64,000 nt of DNA from Caulobacterales bacterium. GTDB lineage: Bacteria > Pseudomonadota > Alphaproteobacteria > Caulobacterales > Caulobacteraceae. The notes beneath the pieces are model-generated. The model did no database searches and had not been told where the DNA came from. It saw only the letters and a list, made by a program, of their open reading frames with translations. Of the stretch, positions 54,059-62,305 are shown piece by piece. Made by a program: the position numbers and the translations under genes. Position 1 is the stretch's first letter; every line of letters begins with the position of its first letter. Location of the stretch: positions 88,731 through 152,730 of the forward strand of contig JAEKKJ010000015.1 of the NCBI GenBank assembly GCA_019510435.1, read 5' to 3'.

Positions 54059-54360
54059 GGTTTCAGTCCCTTTTTCGCCGGCGGCCCCGCTTCTGCGAAC
54101 CCTTCACCGGCCTACGAGCGCAGAAAACCAAGCTTGCGCTGAACACATGGTTAAGGCGGCCGTTGTCCAATTGTCAGGAATCCCAGCCGGGACAATCGAC
54201 CGCACCCTTAACGGGCCGATTCGGGAACGGCAGCCCCTGCGAGCAGTTGCGGTTAACAGCCCGCTTTCGAGGCCCGCCTTTGTGCTGCGGCCAAGCTTGG
54301 CCTAGATCAGCGAGCGTCGTTCAGGGAGAGTTCAGCCGCGCCCGTCATGATGCCCGAAGA
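54059..54360. other. 302-base intergenic region between Sel1 and RcnB-like genes
   Basis: No ORF is convincing. It contains TTAA at 54151, 54208 and 54253, the first within ATGGTTAA, a CtrA half-site-like sequence; but no TTAA-N7-TTAA pair. TTGTCC and GGACAA form a loose inverted repeat (54163-54195). A weaker EcfG-like promoter is listed separately. The rest shows nothing recognisable. Confidence 0.6.
54224..54248 (+). promoter_or_regulatory. Weaker EcfG-like promoter for the RcnB-like gene
   Basis: GGAAC at 54224-54228, then 16 bases and AGTT (54245-54248). It has the same spacing as the two consensus sites at 36.7 kb but differs at the least conserved base of the CGTT element. It points to the RcnB-like gene, whose ATG is 113 bases downstream. 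Confidence 0.4.
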
Positions 54361-54954
54361 ATGAAGCGCCTGTTCCTCATCCTGGCGGCGGCGGCCAGCC
54401 TCGCAACCGGCCTCTCCGGCGCCGGCCTCGCCCTCGCCGGCGAAGGCGGCGGCCATGGCCGCTGGGCTGATCGGGGTGGTGAACGAGGTGGTGACCGCGG
54501 TGGCGGCGAACGCGGTGGCGACCGCGGCGGTGAGCGCGGTGGGCCGCCGGGCCAGATGCGGCGCTACGACCAGGGCCGCGCGCCGATGGACTATCCGGGC
54601 GGCGGCCGCGGCCGCTGGGCTGACGCGCCCCGGGGCCGGTATGACGAGGGTCCGCGCGGTCGCTACGAGGAGGCGCCCCGTGGCCGGTACGAGGAGGCGC
54701 CTCGGCGCTACGAAGAGGCGCCGCGCGGCCGCTATGAGGGGCGCTACGAAGACTCGCCGCCCAGCTACGCCCCCCGGCGAGGCTACTCGCCGCGGCCCGG
54801 CGGCTACCTGCCGCCCGACTACCGCGGCGCGCCGGTCGGCGACTACCAGCGCTACCGCCTGCGTCCCCCGCCGCGCGGCTATTCCTGGATCCACGTCGGC
54901 GCCGGCTTCGCCCTCGTCGGCCCCGACGGCCAGGTCTTCGACGTCATCCAGTAG
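54361..54954 (+). CDS. RcnB-family periplasmic protein with low-complexity repeats
   Basis: 197 aa from ATG 54361; the track ORF is longer by 66 codons without support. Signal peptide MKRLFLILAAAASLATGLSG. Then Gly/Arg-rich repeats of RGGERGGD type and a run of RGRYEEAP units (four copies, some degenerate). The C-terminus RYRLRPPPRGYSWIHVGAGF and GQVFDVIQ is the RcnB domain. RcnB in E. coli modulates nickel/cobalt efflux; in alphaproteobacteria this domain is common in stress-linked envelope proteins. The repeats may vary in copy number between strains. Confidence 0.85.
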   Translation: MKRLFLILAAAASLATGLSGAGLALAGEGGGHGRWADRGGERGGDRGGGERGGDRGGERGGPPGQMRRYDQGRAPMDYPGGGRGRWADAPRGRYDEGPRGRYEEAPRGRYEEAPRRYEEAPRGRYEGRYEDSPPSYAPRRGYSPRPGGYLPPDYRGAPVGDYQRYRLRPPPRGYSWIHVGAGFALVGPDGQVFDVIQ

Positions 54955-54973
54955 CGCTCCCTCCCGTGAGGAA

Positions 54974-55106
54974 GTCCCTCCCTCAATGGGGAGGGACAAA
55001 TCGCGAAGCGATCAGGGTGGGGTGGCCGCGACCGGGCGTGGCGCTCGATCGAGCGAGCCCCACCCTGGCGGCTGCGCCGCCTGTCCCTCCCCATCAAGGG
55101 AGGGAC
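54974..55106. repeat. MITE-like palindromic element, copy B (133 bp)
   Basis: Each end is a palindrome (GTCCCTCCC...GGGAGGGAC). The 24-base ends at 54974-54997 and 55083-55106 are inverted repeats differing at two positions. The core shares GGGTGGGG, CGCGACCGGGCG, GATCGA and CCCCACCC with copy A at 30803. It lies between the RcnB-like gene and gatB and abuts the gatB stop. Confidence 0.75.
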
Positions 55107-55109
55107 GGG

Positions 55110-56606
55110 TCACAGCCCCAGCTTGGCGCGCAGCAGCCCGTTGATGACGCCGGGGTTCGCCTTGCCGGCGGTTTCCTTCATCACCTGGCCCACGAACCAG
55201 CCAATGGCCTGGGGCTTTTCCTTCACCGCGCCGGCCTGGCCGGGATTGGCGGCGATCAGCTTGTCGATGATGGCTTCCAGCGCGCCGGTGTCGCTGACCT
55301 GCTTCAGGCCCTGCTTCTCGACGATCTCGCCGGCGCTGCCCTCGCCGGCCCACATGCGCTCGAAGACGTCCTTGGCGATCTTGGACGAGATCACCCCCTC
55401 CTCGATCAGCTGCACCAGCTCGGCGATGGCGGCCGGGAAGATCGGGCTGTTCTCGATCTCGATCCCGCCGGCGGTGAGGCGCGCAGCCAGGTCGTTGGTG
55501 ACCCAGTTGGCTGTCAGCTTGGCGTCGCGCCCCTTGGCGGCGGCCTCGTAGAAGTCGGCCTTGGCCTGTTCGGCGATCAGCACCCCGGCGTCATAGGCCG
55601 AGAGGCCGTACTGCGCCTGGAACCGCACCTTCTTGGCGTCGGGCAGTTCCGGCAGCCCGGCTTCGATGCGCTTGATCCACGCCGGGTCCAGCTCCAGCGG
55701 CAACAGGTCCGGGTCCGGGAAGTAGCGGTACTCGTGCGCGTCTTCCTTGGAGCGCATGGAGCGCGTCTCGCCCTTCACGGTGTCGAACAGGCGGGTCTCC
55801 TGATCGATCTTGCCGCCGTCCTCCAGGATCTCGATCTGCCGGCGCGCCTCGTACTCGATCGCCTGCTGGATGAAGCGGAACGAGTTGACGTTCTTGATCT
55901 CGCAGCGCGTGCCCAGGACGCCGAAGTCGCCGCTCTCGCGGAACTTCTCGTAGTCCCCAGGCCTGCAGACCGAGACGTTCACGTCGGCGCGCAGGTTGCC
56001 CTTCTCCATGTCGCCGTCGCAGGTGCCGAGATAGACCAGGATGGTCCGCAGCTTCTTGACGTAGGCCGCCGCGTCCTCCGGCGAGCGCATGTCGGGCTTC
56101 GACACGATCTCCATCAGCGCCGTACCGGCGCGGTTGAGGTCGACGAAGCTGGCGTTCGGGTCCTGGTCGTGCAGCATCTTGCCGGCGTCCTGCTCCAGGT
56201 GCAGCCGCTCGATGCGCACGGTGAACGCCGAGCCGTCGTCACGCTCGACGATCACCTCGCCCTCGCCGACGATCGGGTCCTTGAACTGGCTGATCTGGTA
56301 GCCCTGCGGCAGGTCCGGGAAGAAGTAGTTCTTCCGGTCGAAGCGCGACCAGGCGTTGATCTGGGCCTTCAGCCCAAGGCCGGTCTTCACCGCCTGCTCC
56401 ACGCAGTGGCGGTTGATCACCGGCAGCATGCCCGGCATGGCCGCGTCCACCAGGCTGACCTGGGTGTTGGGCGCCGCGCCCGCGCCCACGGCGGCGCCGG
56501 AGAACAGCTTGGCGTTGGAGGCCACCTGGGCGTGGACCTCGAGGCCGAGGACGATCTCCCAGGGGCCTGTGCGGCCCTGGATCAGCTTTGGGTTCGCTTC
56601 GCTCAT
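55110..56606 (-). CDS. gatB: Asp-tRNA(Asn)/Glu-tRNA(Gln) amidotransferase subunit B
   Basis: 498 aa. GatB activates the misacylated tRNA carboxyl with ATP and takes ammonia from GatA. Family sequence: [23 protein letters not shown] near the N-terminus with the metal-binding His/Glu, [41 protein letters not shown], and [16 protein letters not shown]. The C-terminal YqeY-like tRNA-binding tail ends [18 protein letters not shown]. It is separated from gatA by an oppositely oriented small gene. Confidence 0.97.
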   Translation of the reverse strand: MSEANPKLIQGRTGPWEIVLGLEVHAQVASNAKLFSGAAVGAGAAPNTQVSLVDAAMPGMLPVINRHCVEQAVKTGLGLKAQINAWSRFDRKNYFFPDLPQGYQISQFKDPIVGEGEVIVERDDGSAFTVRIERLHLEQDAGKMLHDQDPNASFVDLNRAGTALMEIVSKPDMRSPEDAAAYVKKLRTILVYLGTCDGDMEKGNLRADVNVSVCRPGDYEKFRESGDFGVLGTRCEIKNVNSFRFIQQAIEYEARRQIEILEDGGKIDQETRLFDTVKGETRSMRSKEDAHEYRYFPDPDLLPLELDPAWIKRIEAGLPELPDAKKVRFQAQYGLSAYDAGVLIAEQAKADFYEAAAKGRDAKLTANWVTNDLAARLTAGGIEIENSPIFPAAIAELVQLIEEGVISSKIAKDVFERMWAGEGSAGEIVEKQGLKQVSDTGALEAIIDKLIAANPGQAGAVKEKPQAIGWFVGQVMKETAGKANPGVINGLLRAKLGL

Positions 56607-56736
56607 GGGCGGTTAGTTAGCGAAGGCCGTCGCCAAGCGGAAGCCGCGCGTCGATGCCCTCTTGCTTTTCGGCCACGAAATCGCCTCAAGCTGGGGCAGT
56701 CTTAACGACGCCTAGATCCGGGGGAAAGGAACACCC

Positions 56737-57030
56737 ATGAAGTCCATCGCTATCGCCGCCGCGCTTGCGGTTTCGGCCCTTGCCGCGCCCGCCTTCGCCG
56801 CCGATCCGACGCCGGCGCCCGCCGCCGCGGCGCCTGACGCCAAGCTGTCGGTCGAGAATTCCACCATCGAGCAGATCATCGCCAACCCGGCCGCCAAGGC
56901 CGCGCTGGAGAAGGAACTGCCGCAGATCCCGGCCTACTACGACCAGATCAAGACCATGACGCTGTCGCAGGTCGCTCCGATGAGCCAAGGCGCCATCGAC
57001 GCCCCGCTGGGGAGCTGTCAGCGAAGCTGA
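56737..57030 (+). CDS. Small secreted protein, C-terminus possibly frameshifted
   Basis: 97 aa with AAAGGAA before the ATG. Signal peptide MKSIAIAAALAVSALAAPAFAA, an Ala/Pro linker, then a conserved-looking core STIEQIIANPAAKAALEKEL and TMTLSQVAPMSQGAID. The final residues APLGSCQRS look unlike the core. A -1 or +1 shift within the GGGG run would read APLGAVSEAD or ELSAKLTE, more helical endings. The family is known only as hypothetical periplasmic proteins. The gene is inserted between gatA and gatB. A strong hairpin follows. Confidence 0.75.
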   Translation: MKSIAIAAALAVSALAAPAFAADPTPAPAAAAPDAKLSVENSTIEQIIANPAAKAALEKELPQIPAYYDQIKTMTLSQVAPMSQGAIDAPLGSCQRS

Positions 57031-57031
57031 C

Positions 57032-57074
57032 TGAGGGGGCTTCTTCCACAACCGTTGGAGCGGAAGCCCCCTCA
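57032..57074 (+). terminator. Terminator hairpin after small secreted protein
   Basis: TGAGGGGGCTTC and GAAGCCCCCTCA form a perfect 12-bp stem with a 19-base loop, starting two bases after the stop codon at 57030. No T-run follows. Confidence 0.65.
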
Positions 57075-57085
57075 ACCACTTCATG

Positions 57086-57108
57086 GTCCCTCCCCCAATA
57101 GAGGGAGG
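57086..57108. repeat. Solo palindrome similar to MITE ends
   Basis: GTCCCTCCCCCAATAGAGGG and the following AGG form a hairpin much like the ends of copy B at 54974. It lies ten bases past the gatA stop and may assist termination. Confidence 0.45.
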
Positions 57109-57118
57109 AATTATCGCC

Positions 57119-58591
57119 TCACCACCACCGCTGCGGCTTGGCGCGGAAGTCGGCGGCCTTCTCGATGGCGCTGCCCAGCGAGAACAGCGTCCCCTCGTCC
57201 AGGTTGCGTCCGATCAGCTGCAGGCCCAGCGGCAGGCCCTGGGCGTCGAGGCCCGCCGGCACGCTCATGCCCGGCAGGCCGGCCAGGTTCACGGTCACCG
57301 TGAAGATGTCGTTCAGGTACATGGCCACCGGGTCGTCCGACCGCTCGCCCAGGGCGAAGGCGGCCGAGGGCGCGGTCGGCGTCAGCAGCGCGTCGCAGGT
57401 CTTCCAGGCCTGGTCGAAGTCGTCGGCGATGCGCCGGCGCACCTTCAGCGCCTTCAGGTAATAGGCGTCGTAGTAGCCGGCCGAGAGCACATAGGTGCCG
57501 ATCAGGATCCGCCGCTTCACCTCCGCCCCGAAGCCCTCGGCGCGGGTCCGCTCATAGGTTTCGAGGAGCGAGCCGCCCTCGACGCGCAGGCCGTAGCGCA
57601 TGCCGTCGTAGCGGGCGAGGTTGGACGACGCCTCGGCGGGCGCCACGATGTAATAGGCCGGCAGCGCATATTTGGTGTGCGGCAGGCTGACCTCGACAAT
57701 CTCGCAGCCGGCGTCCTTCAGCCAGGCGATGCCCTGTTCCCAGAGCGCGTCGATCTCGGCCGGCATGCCGTCGACCCGGTATTCCTTCGGCACCCCGATC
57801 CGCAGGCCCTTGACCGACTTGCCGCAGAAGCTGGCGAAATCGGGGGTCTCGACCGGCAGGCTGGTGGAGTCCTTGGGGTCATGCCCGGCCATGGAGGTCA
57901 GCAGGATTGCCGCGTCCTCCACCGTGCGGGCCATCGGGCCGGCCTGGTCCAGGGACGAGGCGAAGGCCACCACGCCCCAGCGCGAGCAGCGGCCGTAGGT
58001 GGGCTTGATCCCGACCGTGCCGGTGAAGGCGGCCGGCTGGCGGATGGAACCGCCGGTGTCGGTGGCGGTGGCGCCCAGGCACAGCTGCGCCGCCACGGCC
58101 GCGGCCGAGCCCCCGGACGAGCCGCCCGGCGTCAGGTCGGCGTTGCCGCCGCGGGCGCGCCACGGGTTGACCACCGGGCCCCAGGCCGAGGTCTCGTTGG
58201 ACGAGCCCATGGCGAACTCGTCCATGTTGAGCTTGCCCAGCATGACCGCGCCATCGCGCCACAGGTTGGACGTGACCGTGCTCTCGTAGGCGGGCCGGAA
58301 GCCCTCAAGGATCTTCGAGCCGGCGGTCGAGGCCACGCCCTCGGTGCAGAACAGGTCCTTGATGCCGAGCGGCGCGCCTTCCAGCGGCCCCGCGGCGCCC
58401 TTGGCCCGGCGTTCGTCGGAGGCTCGCGCCATCTCGATCGCCCGCTCCGGCGTCTCGACCACATAGGCGTTCAGCGCCCGCGCGGCCTCCACGGCCGTCA
58501 CGTGCGCCTGGGTGATCTCTTCGGAGGAGAACGACTTGGCCGCCAGCCCGTCGAGGGCGGCCTTGAGCGTGAGCCCGGTGAGGTCCGACAT
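57119..58591 (-). CDS. gatA: Asp-tRNA(Asn)/Glu-tRNA(Gln) amidotransferase subunit A
   Basis: 490 aa. Amidase-signature enzyme that releases ammonia from glutamine. The Ser-cisSer-Lys triad is visible: Lys in [11 protein letters not shown], Ser in [14 protein letters not shown], Ser in [29 protein letters not shown] is the usual glycine-serine region. The start directly abuts gatC. With GatB and GatC it forms the heterotrimer that makes Gln-tRNA(Gln) and/or Asn-tRNA(Asn) by transamidation. Confidence 0.97.
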   Translation of the reverse strand: MSDLTGLTLKAALDGLAAKSFSSEEITQAHVTAVEAARALNAYVVETPERAIEMARASDERRAKGAAGPLEGAPLGIKDLFCTEGVASTAGSKILEGFRPAYESTVTSNLWRDGAVMLGKLNMDEFAMGSSNETSAWGPVVNPWRARGGNADLTPGGSSGGSAAAVAAQLCLGATATDTGGSIRQPAAFTGTVGIKPTYGRCSRWGVVAFASSLDQAGPMARTVEDAAILLTSMAGHDPKDSTSLPVETPDFASFCGKSVKGLRIGVPKEYRVDGMPAEIDALWEQGIAWLKDAGCEIVEVSLPHTKYALPAYYIVAPAEASSNLARYDGMRYGLRVEGGSLLETYERTRAEGFGAEVKRRILIGTYVLSAGYYDAYYLKALKVRRRIADDFDQAWKTCDALLTPTAPSAAFALGERSDDPVAMYLNDIFTVTVNLAGLPGMSVPAGLDAQGLPLGLQLIGRNLDEGTLFSLGSAIEKAADFRAKPQRWW

Positions 58592-58879
58592 CTATTCCAC
58601 CACCTTCGGCACCACGAAGAAGCCCTTCTCGGAACGCGGGGCGTTGCCGAGCACCTTGGCCGGATCGCCGCCGTCGGTGACCACGTCCTCGCGCATCGGC
58701 AGGTGCGTGTGCACCGAGGTGGTCATCGGCTCGACCCCGTCGGTGTCGACCTCGTTCAGCTGCTCGATCCAGTCGAGGATGCCCGAGAGCTCCCGGGCCA
58801 GGGGCTCCAGCTTGTCTTCCGGCTCGGCGATGCGCGCCAGCCTGGCGACCTTCTTCACGGTCGCGGCGTCGATGGCCAT
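58592..58879 (-). CDS. gatC: Asp-tRNA(Asn)/Glu-tRNA(Gln) amidotransferase subunit C
   Basis: 95 aa from ATG 58879 (MAIDAATVKKVARLARIAEP). The upstream ATG 58885 in the track sits directly on AGGAGGG, so the second ATG with about seven bases of spacing is the better start. The GatC pattern LARELSGILDWIEQLNEVDTDGVEPM and the final NAPRSEKGFFVVPKVVE are standard. It stabilises GatA and joins it to GatB. It ends one base before gatA begins. Confidence 0.96.
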   Translation of the reverse strand: MAIDAATVKKVARLARIAEPEDKLEPLARELSGILDWIEQLNEVDTDGVEPMTTSVHTHLPMREDVVTDGGDPAKVLGNAPRSEKGFFVVPKVVE

Positions 58880-58896
58880 GACCATCCCTCCTGAAT

Positions 58897-59817
58897 TCAG
58901 GCGCGTGGGCTAGCGGTGGCCGGCGGGCTTGGCAAGCCGGTGGCGAGCCATTGGGCGCATTCGGAGCCCAGTTCGGCCCGGGCGCGGGCCTCGTAGGTCG
59001 CCGCGTCCGCCTCGCTCAGCACCGCCCGCCAGCGGCCGTTCTCGCCATGATGCAGGAAGCTCTGCGCGCCGCCCTCGAAGATCCGCCCGCCCAACGGCGC
59101 GACGTCCTCGGCGTGGGCCCGCATGTAGCCGAAAGAGGCATGGTCCAGCACCCGGGCCAGCAGGGCCTCGTCCAGCGCCAGGTCGAGGAAGGCCGCGATG
59201 CGGCGCACCTGCCCCAGCAGGTCGGCCTTTAGGGCGTTGAAGTGCAGGAACAGCACATTGGGCAGGCCCTGCGCCGGCCACCAGGTGCGGATGTTCTCGA
59301 AATAGGGCCAGAACGGCGCGCCGTCGCCCCCCAGCCAGGCGCGGAAATAGGCCGCGGGATCGCCCAGCGGCGGGGTCATTGGCGGGCCCAGCTCGGCCGG
59401 GCCAGCGTTCAGCCGCTCGTACCAGAGGGCGTTGCCGCAACCGTGGTGGTGATGCAGGCTCATGGCCACGTCGCGGCCGTCGCGGGCCACATAGAGGTAG
59501 CGGGCCCGCGGCGAGATCCCCAGGGCGTCCAGCGGCAGGTGGGTCTTCACCACGCGCCGGTGGACCTGGGCCGCCAGCCGCTCCAGAACCTCGGGCGGTG
59601 TCAGGCGGTAGTCCAGCCACGGCGAGAGCGTCGCCACCGGCGCATCCTCCGCGCCGTGGTGGATCAGCTGGGTCACGATCTGCTGGACCCAGGTGGTGCC
59701 CGACTTGGCGTAGCTGGCCACCACCACGTCGCCGTCGCGCAGGGCGAAGCGGTTCCAGACGCGCGAATCCATGTGCCGGTTGACCAGCTCACGCGTCTTC
59801 GCAGGCCAAGGCGTCAC
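58897..59817 (-). CDS. Sulfotransferase domain protein
   Basis: 306 aa from GTG 59817 (VTPWPAKTRELVNRHMD), which has GGAGGGGGAG upstream; the track start adds 16 residues. The 5'-phosphosulfate loop is SYAKSGTTWVQQIVTQL, the catalytic His lies in RVVKTHLPLDAL, and the 3'-phosphate motif is YLYVARDGRDVAMSLHHH. The C-terminal part has the sulfotransferase_1 motif region FLHHGENGRWRAVLS. It transfers sulfate from PAPS to a hydroxyl or amine; acceptor unknown. The same pattern occurs in cytosolic aryl-type sulfotransferases. Confidence 0.93.
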   Translation of the reverse strand: MTPWPAKTRELVNRHMDSRVWNRFALRDGDVVVASYAKSGTTWVQQIVTQLIHHGAEDAPVATLSPWLDYRLTPPEVLERLAAQVHRRVVKTHLPLDALGISPRARYLYVARDGRDVAMSLHHHHGCGNALWYERLNAGPAELGPPMTPPLGDPAAYFRAWLGGDGAPFWPYFENIRTWWPAQGLPNVLFLHFNALKADLLGQVRRIAAFLDLALDEALLARVLDHASFGYMRAHAEDVAPLGGRIFEGGAQSFLHHGENGRWRAVLSEADAATYEARARAELGSECAQWLATGLPSPPATASPRA

Positions 59818-59878
59818 GCCGCACTCCCCCTCCACCGTGGGGCGGAATAGCGGCGCGGCGCGCACCTCACAACTGCGG

Positions 59879-60424
59879 CTACTTGTCGGCCTTTTCCGCG
59901 CCGTCGGTCTTGTCGGCGGAACCCTTCAGGTCGGTGGCCTTCTTGGTCGAGAGCTTCAGCCCGTGCTGCTCGTCGAAGGTGGCCTTGTCAGATGGCGTCA
60001 GGTGCGGTCGCGCCGCCACGACACCCATGCCGATCGTCTCCTGAACGTAGTAGGTCTCGCCAGCCTCGACCTCCATGTGGAGCGTGTCCTTGGCTTCCAT
60101 CTGGATGGAGTAGTCGTGCGCGCCGGGGTCGGCGGCCAACACGAAGTACGATCCATTGCCCAGCTTTCCGACGCCCTTGTCGCCTTCGTGGACCGAGAAG
60201 CTCACGGCAGCTCCGACGAACCGCGAGGGTCGGAAGAACACGACCTGCCCCTTGCCGTCCGTCGGCGCGCCGATGACACCGTTGGCTGCGGTCGCCGGCG
60301 CGGTCTGGTCTGCAGCCTTGTCTGGCGTCTTGTCTTCGGTGGCCTGAGCGGCGGCGGGCAAGGCGACCGCCGTCATGGCGAGAGCGGCCAGGGCGGCCAG
60401 GCCGCAGCTGCGAATCGAGGTCAT
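59879..60424 (-). CDS. DUF2846-like periplasmic protein
   Basis: 181 aa from ATG 60424 (MTSIRSCGLAALAALAMTAV), which gives a clean signal peptide. The core KGQVVFFRPSRFVGAAVSFSVHEG, GNGSYFVLAADPGAHDYSIQME and ETYYVQETIG is DUF2846-like, a beta-rich domain of unknown role. The C-terminus is Lys/Asp-rich (KKATDLKGSADKTDGAEKADK). It lies eight bases after the upstream gene, so the two likely form an envelope-protein operon. No enzyme residues can be identified. Confidence 0.78.
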   Translation of the reverse strand: MTSIRSCGLAALAALAMTAVALPAAAQATEDKTPDKAADQTAPATAANGVIGAPTDGKGQVVFFRPSRFVGAAVSFSVHEGDKGVGKLGNGSYFVLAADPGAHDYSIQMEAKDTLHMEVEAGETYYVQETIGMGVVAARPHLTPSDKATFDEQHGLKLSTKKATDLKGSADKTDGAEKADK

Positions 60425-60432
60425 TTCGGGTC

Positions 60433-61023
60433 TCACGGGTTGGTTTCGGAAGGTGTGATGGGTGCGGTGGCCGGGGCAGCCGGCGGCGCGGCGGCAAGGT
60501 CCGCGGCGAGCTTGGCCACGCCGCGCGTTCCGGCCGGGATTTCGATCTCACCCCCGTGAATGAAGCCTGCAAAGAGGCCCCCGATCGGGACCACGGCGGC
60601 GGCGGCGATCAGGTTGGTGTTGTCGGAGCCCGACGCTCCGATCTGAAGCCCCTTCAGCCGCACCTGGCGTCCGTCCGCCTCCACGTAGCGTACGGCCAGG
60701 AGCAGCTTCGCCGGACGGCCGAGGGGACCCGAGGGCGCCGCATCGATCACCTCGCCGACGCCGCTCGCGCCCTCCGCCACAAGCACCTGTCCGTCCAGGC
60801 GGATTGGGGACGAAAGCTTCAGGGTGAACTTGTCGCCGCGCTTCATCGTCCGGCTGGAGACGGCCTGGGTGAGCTCGATCTCAACGAGCGCGCCGGCAGG
60901 GACATGCGACACCGCCAGCGGCGGCTCGACCGCCGTTGCCGGCGCCGCCGTCTGGGCGGCGGCTGGTGGTGCGACAGCCGTCAACGCAGCCAACGCCGCT
61001 GTCGCCGCGATTGCGAATTTCAT
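60433..61023 (-). CDS. Hypothetical secreted beta-rich protein
   Basis: 196 aa from ATG 61023 (MKFAIAATAALAALTAVAPP); signal peptide ends near AQTAAPA. The mature part opens VPAGALVEIELTQAVSSRTM, KRGDKFTLKLSSPIRLDGQV, then ARYVEADGRQ-like strands. The pattern recalls TrbI/conjugal-type or BON-like beta domains but no family is certain. A glycine-rich hydrophobic segment (NLIAAAAVVPIGGLFAGFIHGG) could associate with a membrane. It is upstream of the DUF2846-like gene in one operon. Confidence 0.7.
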   Translation of the reverse strand: MKFAIAATAALAALTAVAPPAAAQTAAPATAVEPPLAVSHVPAGALVEIELTQAVSSRTMKRGDKFTLKLSSPIRLDGQVLVAEGASGVGEVIDAAPSGPLGRPAKLLLAVRYVEADGRQVRLKGLQIGASGSDNTNLIAAAAVVPIGGLFAGFIHGGEIEIPAGTRGVAKLAADLAAAPPAAPATAPITPSETNP

Positions 61024-61131
61024 GAGACTCAACCCCCGAACACACACGTAATACGAGCGGCCCGGAGCTGGCAATGCGCGCCTTGGACGCTGGCGGCTGT
61101 CCCCCCGCGCGCGGGCCAGCTATGGAGGGCC

Positions 61132-61602
61132 ATGGCCGTCCTCGACCTTCTCGACCTGCCGGGCGCCCTGCCCGCCTACGCGCCGGTGGCGGGCCTGGAC
61201 CTGGGGGAGAAGACCATCGGTGTCGCGGTCTCCGACGCCACCCGCTCGATAGCCAGCCCGCTGCAGACCCTGCGCAAGGTGAAGTTCACCGACGATGCAG
61301 CCGCCCTGTTCCGCCTGATGGAAAGCCGCGGCGCGGCGGGCCTGGTCATCGGCCTGCCGGTGAACATGGACGGGACCGAGGGTGTGCGGTGCCAGTCCAA
61401 CCGCGCCTTCGCCCGCAACCTGCTGCGCCTGCGCCCCGAGCTGCCGATCGCCTTCTGGGACGAGCGGATGTCGACCATGGCCGTCAACCGGATGCTGATC
61501 GACGAGCACGACATGACCCGCGCCCGCCGCGCCGAGGTGGTCGACAAGGCCGCCGCCGCCTGGATCCTGCAGGGGGCGCTCGACCGGTTGCGGAACGGCT
61601 GA
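61132..61602 (+). CDS. ruvX: Putative pre-16S rRNA nuclease / Holliday junction resolvase-like
   Basis: 156 aa from ATG 61132 with GGAGGG upstream; the track start is far longer and unsupported. YqgF family RNase H fold: VAGLDLGEKTIGVAVSDATR at the first acidic motif, LVIGLPVNMDGTEGVRC, FWDERMSTMAVNRML, and final DKAAAAWILQGALD with the last Asp. In E. coli YqgF matures the 5' end of 16S rRNA; a resolvase role has also been proposed. It converges on the DUF1993 gene. Confidence 0.95.
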   Translation: MAVLDLLDLPGALPAYAPVAGLDLGEKTIGVAVSDATRSIASPLQTLRKVKFTDDAAALFRLMESRGAAGLVIGLPVNMDGTEGVRCQSNRAFARNLLRLRPELPIAFWDERMSTMAVNRMLIDEHDMTRARRAEVVDKAAAAWILQGALDRLRNG

Positions 61603-61626
61603 TCGCCGCGCCGCAACCGCTAGGGC

Positions 61627-62133
61627 CTAGAGCCCGCCGGCGAACAGGTCGCGCTTGCCGATCTGGACGCCCTTGGCGCGCAGGATGGCGTAGGCGGTGG
61701 ACAGGTGGAAATAGAAGTTGGTGGTGGCGAAGCCGGTCAGCCACTGGCCCAGCGGCAGCTCGGGCTCCATCACGCCGAGGTTCGCCTTGTGCAGGACGGC
61801 GTCGCGGCCGGCAAACTGCTCCGCCTTCAGCGTCTTGAGGAACGACTGCGCCTCGGCGACGGCGGCCTTCACGCCCGCGAAGTTCAGGTCGGACGGGATG
61901 TCGGCGGGGACCTCGACGCCGGCGGCGCGCGCGCTCCACTGCTTGGAGAAGTTGATCACCACGAAGGCCTGGAAGCGCAGGGGGTTCATGTCGTCGACCA
62001 GTCGCCACTCCAGGATGTCGTCGGCGGAAGCGCCCTTGGCGGCGGCGAAGGCGGCGCCCTGGTCCAGGATGTGGGCGAGGGTCGAAAGGCCCTTGGAATA
62101 GAGATCGACGAAGGTGAAGAGGCAGACGTTCAC
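61627..62133 (-). CDS. DUF1993 family protein
   Basis: 168 aa from GTG 62133 (VNVCLFTFVDLYSKGLSTLA), with GGGGGAA seven bases upstream; the track start adds 25 residues of no similarity. The domain is a DinB-like helical bundle: LVDDMNPLRFQAFVVINFSK, AEAQSFLKTLKAEQFAGRDA, and YFHLSTAYAILRAKGVQIGK. The last motif is diagnostic of DUF1993. The typical His of metal-binding DinB proteins is present only as YFHLS. Function unknown. Direct repeats of TTGATTG lie just upstream. Confidence 0.88.
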   Translation of the reverse strand: MNVCLFTFVDLYSKGLSTLAHILDQGAAFAAAKGASADDILEWRLVDDMNPLRFQAFVVINFSKQWSARAAGVEVPADIPSDLNFAGVKAAVAEAQSFLKTLKAEQFAGRDAVLHKANLGVMEPELPLGQWLTGFATTNFYFHLSTAYAILRAKGVQIGKRDLFAGGL

Positions 62134-62284
62134 AGGTTTCCCCCGACAGGCTTGATTGCTTGATTGATTGCGGCCCGGCGTCGCCGGCCCCGCCTGGATA
62201 TGGGACAATGGCCAGGCTTCGCAACGCCGCCCGGTGCAGGAAGTTGGGGATCAGCCGTCGCGGTCGCTTCCCTTGAGGGTCGGG

Positions 62285-62297
62285 CCTCTCTAAGAGG
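62285..62297 (+). promoter_or_regulatory. Small hairpin covering the pyrB ribosome binding site
   Basis: CCTCT-CTA-AGAGG, with flanking G-C pairs possible, places the pyrB Shine-Dalgarno-like AGAGGG in its 3' arm, 8-9 bases before the ATG at 62306. It could limit translation initiation, but the stem is short. Confidence 0.35.
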
Positions 62298-62305
62298 GCG
62301 CTTTA

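Noticed and set aside
54145-54260. CtrA binding sites
   Set aside because: TTAA motifs are present but none have the TTAA-N7-TTAA spacing; only one half-site-like sequence.
57083-58894. 603-aa plus-strand ORF
   Set aside because: Shadow of gatA and gatC.
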